Part shown: positions 1 through 7,602 of the stretch, piece after piece | Numbering within the stretch: position 1 is the first letter of the stretch | How the letters are laid out: the number at the start of each line of letters is the position of its first letter | From: Mesomycoplasma lagogenitalium | GTDB taxonomy: Bacteria; Bacillota_I; Bacilli_A; Mycoplasmatales; Metamycoplasmataceae | DNA: 64,000 nucleotides | NCBI RefSeq assembly: GCF_029854295.1 | Contig: NZ_CP122979.1 | Location: forward strand, 496,001-560,000 | Direction of reading: 5' to 3' | Notes under the pieces: generated by a model | The model's input: only the letters and a program-made list of their open reading frames with translations | Database searches by the model: none | Told to the model about the DNA's origin: nothing | Program-made: the position numbers and the translations under genes

Positions 1-540
1 ATTTTAGATATTATTAATAACACAATGGATGCAAAATTAAATAAACATTGCCGCGTCACTGCCCAACTAGCTGCTGATTATGCAAAATTTTTAAATTATG
101 ATGCAAAAATTGCTTGATTTTCTGGATTAGTTCATGATTTAACTAAACGATGACCAATAGAATTACATCGCCAATTTTTAACAGAAAATAATATTGATGA
201 AAAAACTGTTCCGGATTATAAACTCCATCAAACAACTGCGTCATTATGACTTGATAAATACTATCGAGTTCAAAATCCAGAAATTGTTAGAGCAATTAGT
301 GTTCACACTTCATTAGACTATCAAATGGATACTTTAGATAAAATTGTATTTATGGCTGATAAACTTTGTCAAGGTAGAAAATGAGAGGGAATTCAAAAAG
401 TAAGAAAACTAGCATTTGAAAATTTTGATAAAGCGTTTCAACAAGTTATTAATCATATAAAAGAGTATAATTTAGCCAAGGTAGAAGTATCGCAAGAGCA
501 AGTAAATATTTATGATCATTGACTTAAAAAAGATTTTTAA
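1..540 (+). CDS. HD-domain phosphohydrolase, YqeK-like (C-terminal part)
   Basis: The gene is open from the left edge of the window, so the start is missing; 179 residues are visible. HD-superfamily motifs can be read: a histidine in KHCRVTA near residue 15 of the visible part, the metal-binding pair in GLVHDLTK, and a downstream HTSLDY..DKIVFMADK block. This pattern fits YqeK-type enzymes, which hydrolyse dinucleoside polyphosphates such as Ap4A. In mycoplasmas this domain is often fused behind nicotinate-nucleotide adenylyltransferase (NadD). That fusion cannot be checked here because the N-terminus lies outside the window. TGA is used as Trp several times, for example in AWFSG and KRWPIE. 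The last 29 bases overlap mtnN, so the two are probably translationally coupled. Confidence 0.8.
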
Positions 541-1180
541 AGCCCTAATTATTGCTGATGAAAATGAGCTTCATTCCATTAAAAAATACGGTTGAAAAAA
601 AGTAAAATCAATTAAAATACTAAATAAAAAATTTTTTATTTATCAAAAAAATGAAAAATTTTTAACTTTAGTTCATTCAGGAATTGGCTTAATTAATGCT
701 AGTGCTACAACAGCAATTTTACTTTCTGTTTTCACCAATATTAAAGTTGTTTATAATTTTGGTGCTGTAGGTGGTTATGGAGAAAATATTGAAATTTATG
801 ATTTAATTATTCCAGAAAAATTTTATATTATCGATACATTCACTCCTTGATATTTAGATGGGCAAACTCCAGGAGAAAAACAGTATTTTACTAATAATTT
901 GACTGATTTATCAATAAAAAATTTCAATATTGGTTCATCTAATTCCTTTATCTTTAAAAAACAGAAAGCACAGTTATTTGCAAATAAATTTCAAGCTTTC
1001 ATTTTCGATATGGAAAGTGCTGCTATTGCTCAAATTTGCGATCAAAATAAAGTTAAATTTATGTCTGTAAAAGCTGTTTCTGATAAAATAGGAGAAAATA
1101 TTTTTTCCAAAGATGATATCAATTTAAGAATTAAAAAATCATCTATAATTGCTTTAGAATATCTAATTAAAATAATTTAA
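512..1180 (+). CDS. mtnN: 5'-methylthioadenosine/S-adenosylhomocysteine nucleosidase
   Basis: A 222 aa cytosolic enzyme that splits adenine from methylthioadenosine and S-adenosylhomocysteine, recycling by-products of SAM use. Family landmarks are all present: [12 protein letters not shown] near residue 56, NFGAVGG near 82 (usual form NTGSAGG), FDMESAAIA near 165 with Glu168, and VKAVSD near 186 with the catalytic-type Asp191. Length is close to the usual ~230 aa. The ATG at 512 lies inside the previous gene; the frame is open through two TGA codons (Trp28 and Trp113), and no other ATG gives a full N-terminus. It sits just before two SAM-dependent RNA methyltransferases, which produce the S-adenosylhomocysteine it consumes. 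Confidence 0.92.
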
Positions 1181-1191
1181 TAAGGAGTAAA

Positions 1192-1719
1192 ATGCTTAAT
1201 ATAGTTTTATATCAACCAGAAATAAGTCCTAATACCGGAAATATTATTCGTACTTGTTTTGCAATAGGTGCTAAATTACACATCATTCGTCCAATTGCCT
1301 TCGATTTAGAACCTAAATGATTAAAAAGACCAGCAGCAGGAAAAAGATTATCGGACATTAGACATGAAGTTCATAATAATTATGAAGAATTTGAAAAAAA
1401 ATATGGAAATAAAAAAATATTTTATATTACCCGTTATGGACAACAAACATATGCTGATATAAACTTTAAAAAAGAAAAAGAATTTCAAAATGACATTTTT
1501 TTAATGTTTGGAACCGAATCAACCGGAATACCAAAACAAATTATGCAAAAAGATTTAAATGCTTGTTTAAGAATTCCGATGGTAAAAGAAAATCGTTCTA
1601 TCAATTTAGCTAATTCTGTAGTTTTAGTTGCTTATGAAGTAATGAGGCAGCTTAATTTTGAAAATTTATCACTTTATGAAGTTCAAAAAGGGAAAGATTT
1701 TATTAAAAATGATCATTAG
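1192..1719 (+). CDS. trmL: tRNA (cytidine/uridine-34 2'-O)-methyltransferase
   Basis: A 175 aa SPOUT-class methyltransferase of the YibK/TrmL group. The group methylates the ribose of nucleotide 34 in certain leucine tRNAs, using SAM bound in a C-terminal trefoil knot. Visible motifs are [14 protein letters not shown] near residue 8, [11 protein letters not shown] near 103, and [18 protein letters not shown] near 124. TrmL is a minimal SPOUT protein with no extra RNA-binding domain, and the length fits. A ribosome-binding site (TAAGGAG, 1181-1187) lies 4 bases before the ATG at 1192. The 3' end overlaps the next methyltransferase gene by 11 bases. Confidence 0.93.
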
Positions 1720-2452
1720 TTCATTACAGAATCCCAAAATTAAAGAATATAGTAAATTATTATTAAAAAAATATCGTGATAAATTCAATTTATTTATTAT
1801 TGAAAATTGAAAAAATATTCAAGAAGCATTAAAAAAGAATTTAGTTGTAGAAATATTAACATCGGATATTAATTTTAAAATTGATAAATCAATAAATGTG
1901 ATTTATGTTGAACAACATATTATCGACAAATTAAGTAATACTAAAAATCCACAAAATATTATCGCCATTTGCAAAAAAATGACTTATAATTTTGAATTAG
2001 GTAAAAAGGTGGTGGTTTTAGATAATATTCAAGATCCAGGAAATTTGGGAACTATTATTAGAAACGCAGTTGCTTTTGGCTTTAATTCCGTCATAATTAA
2101 AGGTGTAGATTTATATAATGAAAAAGTTTTAAGAGCAGCTCAAGGTGCTATTTTTCATATAAATATAATTCAAGAAAATGAACTAAAACAATTTTTAGAA
2201 AAAATTAAAAATCAATATTATATTTTTGGAACACTAGTTGATCATCAAAGTAAAGACATTGGTGAAATCAAAAATTTAAAAGACCAAAAAATGATTATTA
2301 TTTTTGGAAATGAAGGAAACGGAATTTCTAAGGAACTAAATTATTTAATTGATCAAAATATTTTTATAAAAATAAATTTTGAATCACTCAATGTTGCATC
2401 AGCTAGTGCAATTATTTTAAACTATTTTAAGGAAATAAAAAATGATAGATAA
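1709..2452 (+). CDS. TrmH/SpoU-family 2'-O-ribose RNA methyltransferase
   Basis: A 247 aa protein with the three SpoU motifs: LDNIQDPGNLGTIIRN near residue 104, IIIFGNEGNGIS near 195, and NVASASAIILNYF near 228. The ~100 residue N-terminus is the substrate-recognition part typical of 23S rRNA methyltransferases such as RlmB and the mycoplasma TrmH homologues. The exact target nucleotide cannot be told from sequence. The start at ATG 1709 overlaps trmL by 11 bases, and the stop overlaps the DivIVA-like gene by 11 bases; both are signs of coupled translation. A decayed second copy of the 3' part of this gene lies at about 4081-4281. Confidence 0.9.
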
Positions 2453-2708
2453 ACTAAGTAAAATAATTTTAGAGAAAGAGTTTAACAGCCGTTTTAATGG
2501 ATATGATCCAGAACAAGTGGATGTTTTTTTAGATTCAATTATTAATGAACTTAAAACTATTAATAATTATCAAAATGAATTAGTGCAAGAAAATCAAAAA
2601 AATGCACAATTAGTTCAAAAACTTCAACAAGAAGTTAAAATGCTTAATTTTGAAATTAATAAATTAAAAAATCAAGAAAGTGTTTTAGATAAAAGACCAA
2701 AAAATTAA
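2442..2708 (+). CDS. DivIVA-domain protein
   Basis: A small (88 aa) protein with the DivIVA/GpsB N-terminal signature, FNGYDPEQVDVFLDSII at residues 18-34. A coiled coil of about 45 residues rich in Q, N, L and E follows, then a short charged tail. Proteins of this family bind curved membrane and help place division or wall machinery. In wall-less mycoplasmas the short versions are of unknown role, perhaps division or cell shape. It is translationally coupled to the preceding methyltransferase and is followed by a strong terminator, so it ends the operon. A decayed copy of its 5' part lies at about 4285-4362. Confidence 0.85.
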   Translation: MIDKLSKIILEKEFNSRFNGYDPEQVDVFLDSIINELKTINNYQNELVQENQKNAQLVQKLQQEVKMLNFEINKLKNQESVLDKRPKN

Positions 2709-2724
2709 ACTCAAATTAAAATAT

Positions 2725-2798
2725 AAAATGCAACTTTTTTAACTAACAAAATATTTTTCCTTTTGTTAAAAATCAAAAAACAAGAAGTTGCATTTTTT
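2725..2798 (+). terminator. Rho-independent terminator with nested hairpin
   Basis: AAAATGCAACTT (2725-2736) pairs with AAGTTGCATTTT (2785-2796). Inside the loop a second stem forms from TAACAAAA and TTTTGTTA. T-rich sequence follows. It closes the mtnN-trmL-divIVA operon. Confidence 0.8.
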
Positions 2799-2934
2799 AT
2801 TTAATTAAAAATTTAAAAAATAATAAAATTTCTCTAACTAGAGAATATTTTTTACTATTGCAAATTATTTTTTTAAAAAAGAATATTTCAAAAAATATTA
2901 TGTTTTTTTATGAATGTCACCTTTTATGTTGCGA

Positions 2935-2986
2935 TATAATATATAATTTATATTAATATAAATTAATGTAAATTTAAGGAGTGATT
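2935..2986 (+). promoter_or_regulatory. Promoter and palindromic leader of the first duplicated gene
   Basis: A -10 box TATAAT (2935-2940) is followed at once by a perfect 22 bp palindrome, TAATTTATATTAATATAAATTA (2944-2965, described by its centre at 2954/2955). The ribosome-binding site AAGGAG lies at 2976-2981, just before the ATG at 2987. No convincing -35 is seen. The same block recurs at 4411-4455 with the palindrome slightly broken, so the promoter was duplicated with the gene. The palindrome could be an operator or simply part of the duplicated leader. Confidence 0.55.
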
Positions 2987-3832
2987 ATGAAAAAATATTT
3001 GTTAGAAAGATTTAGCGAATATGTTTTACCAACAGGAGCGAATTTATTACCAGATTCGCTAGGATTAAATTTTGCTATTCATCCTATTTTTCTTTTTAAA
3101 AATGAAATGGAAGAAGTGTTTTATGTATCAGCAAAAAGTGCTATTGAAGATAATGAAAAGTTAAAAATAAAAGCACTAGAGGAAGTTGAATATAGTTTTA
3201 TCGACAAAAATAATGATGAAGTGAAAATTTATATTGATACTTCAAGAGTATATAAAATTAATAAATATGATTTATATGATATTGAACAAAAATATGGTAA
3301 ATTTAATAAAATATGGGGGTTTAATTTAAAACCAGAAAAATATGGTGAATTAATAACTAAAACATATATGAATATTGAAAATAATTTAGCAGTAATGTAT
3401 GATGTAAAATTCAATAAAGAAGAAAATGAAACTGCATTTGAACTAATATATGCCCCAAATCATAAAATGATTGAAGATTATTATAATATAAATCATAAAA
3501 ACATAAAAATAAACAAAGAAGATTTAAAATTTTTAATAAAAAAACAACAGATAAAAAATCATAAATCATTTACAGAAATGGATTATACATTAACTATATA
3601 CGAAAAATATCAAAGAATATTTAGAACTTGTTTTGACCTTCAAAAGGATGATTTTAGTTCAGAAAAAGATTATGAAAAATATGATAATTCAATTGAATAT
3701 TATGAAGAAAATTATAAAATAGATATTAAAAAAATACAGAATCAAATTGATTTTACAAAAAATCAAGCATTTATCAATGAATTGAAATACGATAAAGATT
3801 TACTGAGTGAAAAATATAAAAAAGAGTTGTAA
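2987..3832 (+). CDS. Unknown protein, duplicated-locus copy A
   Basis: A 281 aa protein I do not recognise. It is cytosolic by appearance, with no signal peptide or membrane segment, rich in Lys, Glu, Asn and Tyr, and with a charged helical C-terminus ending in KDLLSEKYKKEL. Best-conserved blocks shared with its paralogue at 4456 are a Phe-Lys beta-strand motif (FLFK..EEVFYVSAKSA), a VEYSFIDKN block, YDLYDIEQKYGKF, and a C-terminal QAFINELKYDKDLLSEKY. The N-terminal pattern is loosely reminiscent of small proteins found near mycoplasma integrative elements or of ToxN/AbiQ-type folds, but I cannot support either. A GTG at 2981 abuts the ribosome-binding site, so the ATG at 2987 is the better start. 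The gene is monocistronic: what follows is a lipoprotein remnant and a terminator. Confidence 0.8.
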   Translation: MKKYLLERFSEYVLPTGANLLPDSLGLNFAIHPIFLFKNEMEEVFYVSAKSAIEDNEKLKIKALEEVEYSFIDKNNDEVKIYIDTSRVYKINKYDLYDIEQKYGKFNKIWGFNLKPEKYGELITKTYMNIENNLAVMYDVKFNKEENETAFELIYAPNHKMIEDYYNINHKNIKINKEDLKFLIKKQQIKNHKSFTEMDYTLTIYEKYQRIFRTCFDLQKDDFSSEKDYEKYDNSIEYYEENYKIDIKKIQNQIDFTKNQAFINELKYDKDLLSEKYKKEL

Positions 3833-3859
3833 CAAGAATAAAATTTAAAAATGAAAATG

Positions 3860-3935
3860 TAATAAAAAGAAAATTATTAATGAGTTTGGATATTTTATTG
3901 CTAGTTAAAAAAGTTGCTGCATCAATGTAAATTTA
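3860..3935 (+). pseudogene. Remnant of a lipoprotein gene (copy A)
   Basis: This stretch aligns with the start of the intact lipoprotein gene at 5361. The common words AGAAAATTATTAATG, GTTTGG/GTTTAG and ATTTTATT occur in the same order, then the reading frame breaks. The equivalent of the next ~1.1 kb is deleted. The position, immediately after the paralogous unknown gene, is the same as in copy B. Confidence 0.65.
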
Positions 3936-3987
3936 TTAGAAAAGAAATAAAATATCAATAAAATTTAGATAACCTAATTTCGAAAAT

Positions 3988-4026
3988 ATGTTAGATGTAT
4001 GAAAAATATTGTTAAACTATAAATAA
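3988..4026 (+). pseudogene. Remnant of the short ORF downstream of the lipoprotein (copy A)
   Basis: Translating from ATG 3988 gives MLDVWKILLNYK and a stop, nearly identical to the last 12 residues of the 23-codon ORF at 6596-6667. The first half and the ribosome-binding site of that ORF are missing here, so this copy is probably not expressed. Confidence 0.5.
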
Positions 4027-4042
4027 CTATCAATTAAATAAA

Positions 4043-4067
4043 TTAAAACACCTTTGAGTGTTTTTTA
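4043..4067 (+). terminator. Terminator of copy A
   Basis: AAACAC (4045-4050) and GTGTTT (4058-4063) form a short stem followed by a T run. It is homologous to the terminator at 6686-6711 of copy B. Confidence 0.65.
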
Positions 4068-4080
4068 TTTGAAATGTTAA

Positions 4081-4376
4081 TATTAAAATCAATATTATAG
4101 TTTTAAAACATTAATTAAATAAAAAATTTAAAAGATTAAAAATCGTTATTTTTTAGTAATAAAGAATACTTAATTTCTAAAAATTAAATGTTTTAATCGC
4201 CCAAATATTTTTATTAAAATGAATTTAGAATTACTTAATGTATTAAAAGTTGGCACAACTATTTTAACTTTTTAATAAAATGAAAATGCTAAATTAACTA
4301 AGCTAAATAATTTAAACAAAGAATTTTAAAGTCATTTTAATGATTACGATCTAGAACAAGTTTTTTTTTTTTTTTT
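4081..4376 (+). pseudogene. Decayed copy of the methyltransferase tail and divIVA start
   Basis: Sequence from about 4081 to 4281 aligns in order with 2205-2430, the 3' part of the TrmH-family gene. Shared words include ATCAATATTAT, AAAAATTTAAAAGA and AATATTTTTAT. From about 4285 to 4362 it aligns with 2448-2519, the start of divIVA: TTTTAATG, GATTACGAT for GATATGAT, and AGAACAAGT. Stops, small deletions and a run of 16 T replace the reading frames. It marks the left part of the second duplication unit. Confidence 0.65.
4361..4376 (+). repeat. Poly(T) tract of 16
   Basis: Sixteen T in a row, 34 bases upstream of the -10 box at 4411. It replaces the GTGGATGTTTTTTT of the ancestral divIVA. Such tracts change length by slipped-strand mispairing and could affect the promoter beside it. 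Confidence 0.9.
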
Positions 4377-4410
4377 ATTTAAGTATTGCTCTTTATAAAG
4401 TAATATAAGA

Positions 4411-4455
4411 TATAATTTATATAGATATAAATTAATGTAAATTTAAGGAGTGATT
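4411..4455 (+). promoter_or_regulatory. Promoter and leader of the second duplicated gene
   Basis: TATAAT (4411-4416) and the leader through AAGGAG before the ATG at 4456 match 2935-2986 almost base for base. The palindrome is imperfect here (TATATAGATATA at its centre). A TTGCTC box (4386-4391) is a possible -35, with a long 19 base spacer. Confidence 0.5.
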
Positions 4456-5361
4456 ATGAAAGAAAATGCCAGTTATTCAGAAAAATTAAATCAATATTTT
4501 CCACCGAATAAAAGTAATATATTAACAAATTCTTTTGGTCTAAAACATAGGAGACTTCCTGTTTTCATTTATAAAACTGAAGTGGGAAATATTTTTTATC
4601 TTTTAGCTAGAAGCGCAACTGATAAAGATAATAAAACAAGAAAAATCAGATTTGGTGAAGTAGAATATGCTATTATTGATAAAAATGGAGTTAAAAAAGA
4701 TATGTACATTGATACAACGGTAATTTATCAAGTCGATGAATATGATTTATATGATATTGAACAAAAATATGGTAAATTTAAAAAAATTACATCTGCTAAT
4801 TTATCTACATCAAAGTTTGCAGAAATAGTCGAAAAATCTTATTTTAATATCGAAAACAAATTAGCATCATTACAAGAAATTAAGTTTAATTATAATAAAC
4901 AGAAAACTGAAATAAAAAATATCTATGTTCCTAATCATAAATTATTAGATGATTATCAACAAACAAAAAATGATAAATATTTAATGAAGTGAAATAAATA
5001 TTTTAATGAAAATGATTTAATTTATTTAATAAAAAAGCAACAAATAATTAATCATAAATCGCTAACAGAAATGGAATATTCTTCAACTAAATATGAAATA
5101 TTTTTTGAAAATTTTTTAGATGTTTATCAAGGAAAACCTGATTATTTTGATGAAAATCAAAGAGAAGAATTAAAAATATTTAATTCTGTAGTAGAGAAAA
5201 TTGAGGAATATTATCCTAGAGAAATTGAAAAATTTATTAGTACAATTGATTTTGAAAAAAATCAAGCATTTATTGATGAATTGGAATATGATAAAGATTT
5301 GTTAAGTGAAAAATATCTTAAAGAGTTAAAGCAAGAAGAAGATTTAGGGATGGAAATGTAA
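4456..5361 (+). CDS. Unknown protein, duplicated-locus copy B
   Basis: A 301 aa paralogue of the gene at 2987, read through one TGA Trp codon (LMKWNKYF). Conserved blocks are VFIYKTEVGNIFYLLARSA near residue 35, the shared EVEYAIIDKNG and YDLYDIEQKYGKFKK, YVPNHKLLDDY, and the C-terminal NQAFIDELEYDKDLLSEKY. The central Q/N-rich part has diverged most. No signal peptide or membrane segment is visible. The stop codon overlaps the start of the lipoprotein gene by one base (TAATG), so the two are translationally coupled. This suggests that the cytosolic protein and the surface lipoprotein act together or share regulation. I do not recognise the family; retention in both copies argues for a selected function. 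Confidence 0.82.
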
Positions 5362-6536
5362 TGAGAAAATTATTAATGGGTTTAGGAATTTTATTACCAG
5401 TTAGTGCTGTTGTTGCAACAACTAGTTGTGAATTTTTTTCTGCACCAATGCAAGATTTATTAGAAAAAGATAAAAAGAATAATGAAAATGGCACTAATAA
5501 TGATAAAAAAGATAATAATCCTAACAATTCACAAGCACCAAAAACAGAACCTTCAACTTCAAATCCTATAAATAAAAGTAGTGAAATGCCAACTGAGTTT
5601 AAGCAACCTAATTTTGAAAAAATGGGAAGTTTTTATCCAACATGATTATATTTAGTAAATGTTCCGAAAATGGTTGAAAAAACATTTAGTGATAAAGAAA
5701 AAGAAGGTGTAAATTATAAATCCATTTATAAACAAAAAGTGGTTGAAACATATAAAGCAATTGCTGATACTATCTCTGGTGAAAAATATAAAGATTTTCC
5801 GTATCTATGAGATTGAAAAACTGATTTGTTAAATGGTAAATATAAATCTTTAAATAATGAAAAAGTAAATGAAAACGATCCAAAATCCCAAGTTAAAAAC
5901 AAACAAATTGACAAAATGGAAGATGGATATAAAAGAAATGTACAAAATAGAAATGTTGATGATGATTTTTTTAATCCCGAGATTAATAAAAGGGAAATAA
6001 ATATTTTAACCGCCTTTTTCTACACTAATTATTTATATTATGATACATTTGCATCAACTCAAATATATATTTTATATTACTATGCACTGTATCAAGCAGA
6101 TTTATATTCAATAAATGATGAAAATAAATCACTTAAAGAGCAACTTAAAACTAATTTTGATAAATCTAATAGTTTAAGTAAATTAAAAAAATTCATAATT
6201 GAATTTTTACAACCAACAAATCATTTAAATTGAAGTGATGATATGATGTGAATGAAAGACCAAGATGATAAAACATTATTTATTGAGTGAATGAATTTAT
6301 TAACTAATGAACTAGAAATGATGGAAATATATGTAAATGATAAAAGTGATTTAGATAGTGATGCATATTACAATTTAAAAATTAAAACATTACCTAAAAC
6401 TTGAGATAAAATTTACAATGATTTAAATAATGGTAGATTTAAAGAAAGTTATAGTAAAAAAGAGTTAGAAAATTTTGTAAAGCAAAAGTTAGAAAACAAA
6501 TATTCTCAAATATATCATTTTGAATATAAAAAATAA
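5361..6536 (+). CDS. Surface lipoprotein
   Basis: A 391 aa lipoprotein. The N-terminus has two basic residues, a hydrophobic stretch (residues 4-20) and a lipobox ending in ATTSC, with the lipidated cysteine at residue 23. A low-complexity linker rich in Asn, Lys, Asp and Ser follows (about 36-72). The rest is a globular helical domain with several TGA-encoded Trp residues and a Tyr-rich stretch near residues 215-250 (FFYTNYLYYD, YILYYYALYQ). The ligand or role cannot be told. It is coupled to the unknown gene at 4456 by a one-base overlap. Copy A of the locus keeps only a ~75 base remnant of this gene. Confidence 0.88.
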
Positions 6537-6595
6537 ACTACTTTTTTATGTTAAATTGATTCGAAGGGTGTAATGAACAATAAAAAGGAGAAATT

Positions 6596-6667
6596 ATGAA
6601 AGAAATGAAAAAGGTTCTTGAAAAAAATATGTTAGATGTATGAAAAATCTTGCAAAACTATAAATAA
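6596..6667 (+). CDS. Possible 23-residue peptide
   Basis: A short ORF, MKEMKKVLEKNMLDVWKILQ.., with a strong ribosome-binding site (AAAAGGAG, 6583-6590) 5 bases before the ATG and one TGA Trp codon. It would be an amphipathic, basic helix. The last 12 codons are conserved in copy A (3988-4026), though that copy has lost its start. It may be a real microprotein or the remnant of a longer gene. Confidence 0.4.
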
Positions 6668-6685
6668 CTATTAATTTAATAAATG

Positions 6686-6711
6686 AAAACACCTTCTATG
6701 GGTGTTTTTTC
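6686..6711 (+). terminator. Terminator of the lipoprotein operon
   Basis: AAACACC (6687-6693) pairs with GGTGTTT (6701-6707), followed by more T. It is homologous to the copy A terminator at 4043-4067. Confidence 0.75.
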
Positions 6712-6712
6712 T

Positions 6713-6739
6713 TTGAAAAATATGAAAATCTGTTATAAT
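6713..6739 (+). promoter_or_regulatory. Promoter of the structured RNA
   Basis: TTGAAA (6713-6718) and an extended -10, TGTTATAAT (6731-6739), with 15 bases between the hexamers. Transcription would start near 6746. This is one of the best promoters in the window. Confidence 0.65.
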
Positions 6740-6745
6740 TTATAA

Positions 6746-6849
6746 GTAGATTTAGTTACTATAAACTCTTCAAAAGTCGAGCCAGCCTTAAGCCATTTTG
6801 TAAATTCGCCGACCCAGCAAGAGGTCGCCTGATTTAAGGCGATTTTTTT
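6746..6849 (+). ncRNA. Structured RNA candidate ending in a terminator (unknown class)
   Basis: This ~100 base stretch is much more GC-rich than its surroundings and has no ORF. Three pairings compete: GCCTTAA (6785-6791) with TTAAGGC (6834-6840), CGACC (6810-6814) with GGTCG (6823-6827), and TCGCC (6825-6829) with GGCGA (6838-6842). The last hairpin is followed directly by seven T and would be an intrinsic terminator. Because the stems share bases, the RNA could switch between forms like an attenuator. With its own promoter it could equally be a stand-alone small RNA. It does not contain the SRP RNA apical motif and I cannot match it to a known family. Confidence 0.55.
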
Positions 6850-6885
6850 ATTTAATAATTTTATTAATCTATTTCACTCATTTTA

Positions 6886-6894
6886 TGGTATAAT
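6886..6894 (+). promoter_or_regulatory. Extended -10 promoter of the membrane-protein cluster
   Basis: TGGTATAAT is an extended -10 box. No clear -35 is seen. It would start an mRNA near 6901 with a ~100 base leader containing the hairpin at 6913-6963, ahead of the gene at 7000. Confidence 0.5.
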
Positions 6895-6912
6895 ATAATT
6901 TATATATTTGAG

Positions 6913-6973
6913 AATTTACGGAGAAAAACACATTGAGATTAAATGTGTATTTTTTCGTAAATTTTTTATTTTT
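6913..6973 (+). promoter_or_regulatory. Long leader hairpin followed by T-rich tract
   Basis: AATTTACG (6913-6920) pairs with CGTAAATT (6956-6963). Inside it AAAAACACATT (6924-6934) pairs with AATGTGT-A-TTTTT (6942-6954) with a one-base bulge. The result is an almost continuous stem of about 18 pairs, then TTTTATTTTT. It sits between a promoter and the start of the gene at 7000, so it may be a conditional terminator or an mRNA-stabilising element. Confidence 0.6.
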
Positions 6974-6999
6974 AAATTTTAAACAAAAAAGGAGGAAAA

Positions 7000-7293
7000 A
7001 TGGTTAGTTTATTTAATAATGAAACTAGCAACGAATTAGGTGAAGCGGTTGGAAATATTGCCAAAAATACTAAAGCACTATTACAAATTGGTGCTTCAGT
7101 ATGGTGAACTATTTATGCATTATTTATAGTTGTGGTTGCAATAATAATTATATTTTATGCAATCAAATATAAAATTAATTCCAAAAGAGAAGATAGTGAG
7201 CAAGAAAAGGTAAAATCTACTAAAAGGGCTTTATTATGATTCATGTTTTTAATAATGTGATTTTTTATATCTATTATTTGGGTCTATGTTTAA
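7000..7293 (+). CDS. Small two-helix membrane protein, pilin-like topology
   Basis: A 97 aa protein with an excellent ribosome-binding site (AAGGAGG, 6989-6995). It has an N-terminal amphipathic part, a membrane helix at about 35-55 (WWTIYALFIVVVAIIIIFYA), a short highly charged loop (SKREDSEQEKVKSTKR), and a second helix at about 77-97. Two helices around a basic cytoplasmic loop is the layout of VirB2-type pilins and of pilin-like genes in mycoplasma integrative elements. However, no ATPase, coupling protein or other transfer gene is present here, so the resemblance may be only topological. It is the first gene of a membrane-protein cluster running to 10429. Confidence 0.75.
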
Positions 7294-7470
7294 ATTATTT
7301 ATTAAATTTATAATTTCATATATCTGCAATAAATATTTAAAATCTAAATATAAAAATCGGTTTTAATAAAGGGCAATAATGGCTTGTCAAAAATTTTTAA
7401 ACCTAAGAAATAAAATACTAAAAGAAGCATTTTACATTAGATTAGTTAACTAATAACAAGAATAATAAGT

Positions 7471-7602
7471 ATGTGTTTAAAATATTTTAAAAATATCAAC
7501 TTTTCAGGTATTAGTGGTTATATTGTGATTTTAATATATATCTTTGTTATTTTAATTTTAAAATTTATTAAAAAAAATCAAAAAGATAAAAATGGTTTAT
7601 AA
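7471..7602 (+). CDS. Small single-span membrane peptide
   Basis: A 43 aa ORF: a short polar start, one hydrophobic helix at about 16-31 (YIVILIYIFVILILKF), and a basic Lys/Asn tail. It overlaps the start of the next gene by 11 bases, which is typical of real neighbours in this window. The ribosome-binding site is poor. Sequence between 7294 and 7470 holds only a 24-codon ORF at 7379 that I do not trust. Confidence 0.45.
   Translation: MCLKYFKNINFSGISGYIVILIYIFVILILKFIKKNQKDKNGL

Noticed and set aside
2981-2986. GTG start six bases before the ATG at 2987 (and the same at 4450)
   Set aside because: The GTG touches the AAGGAG site, leaving no spacing for initiation; the ATG is properly spaced.
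6746-6849. SRP RNA (ffs) or tmRNA
   Set aside because: The SRP apical motif GGAAGGNAGCA is absent, and there is no tRNA-like end or tag frame.
7379-7453. 24-codon ORF (MACQKFLNLRNK...)
   Set aside because: Weak start site, no conservation evidence and no recognisable feature.
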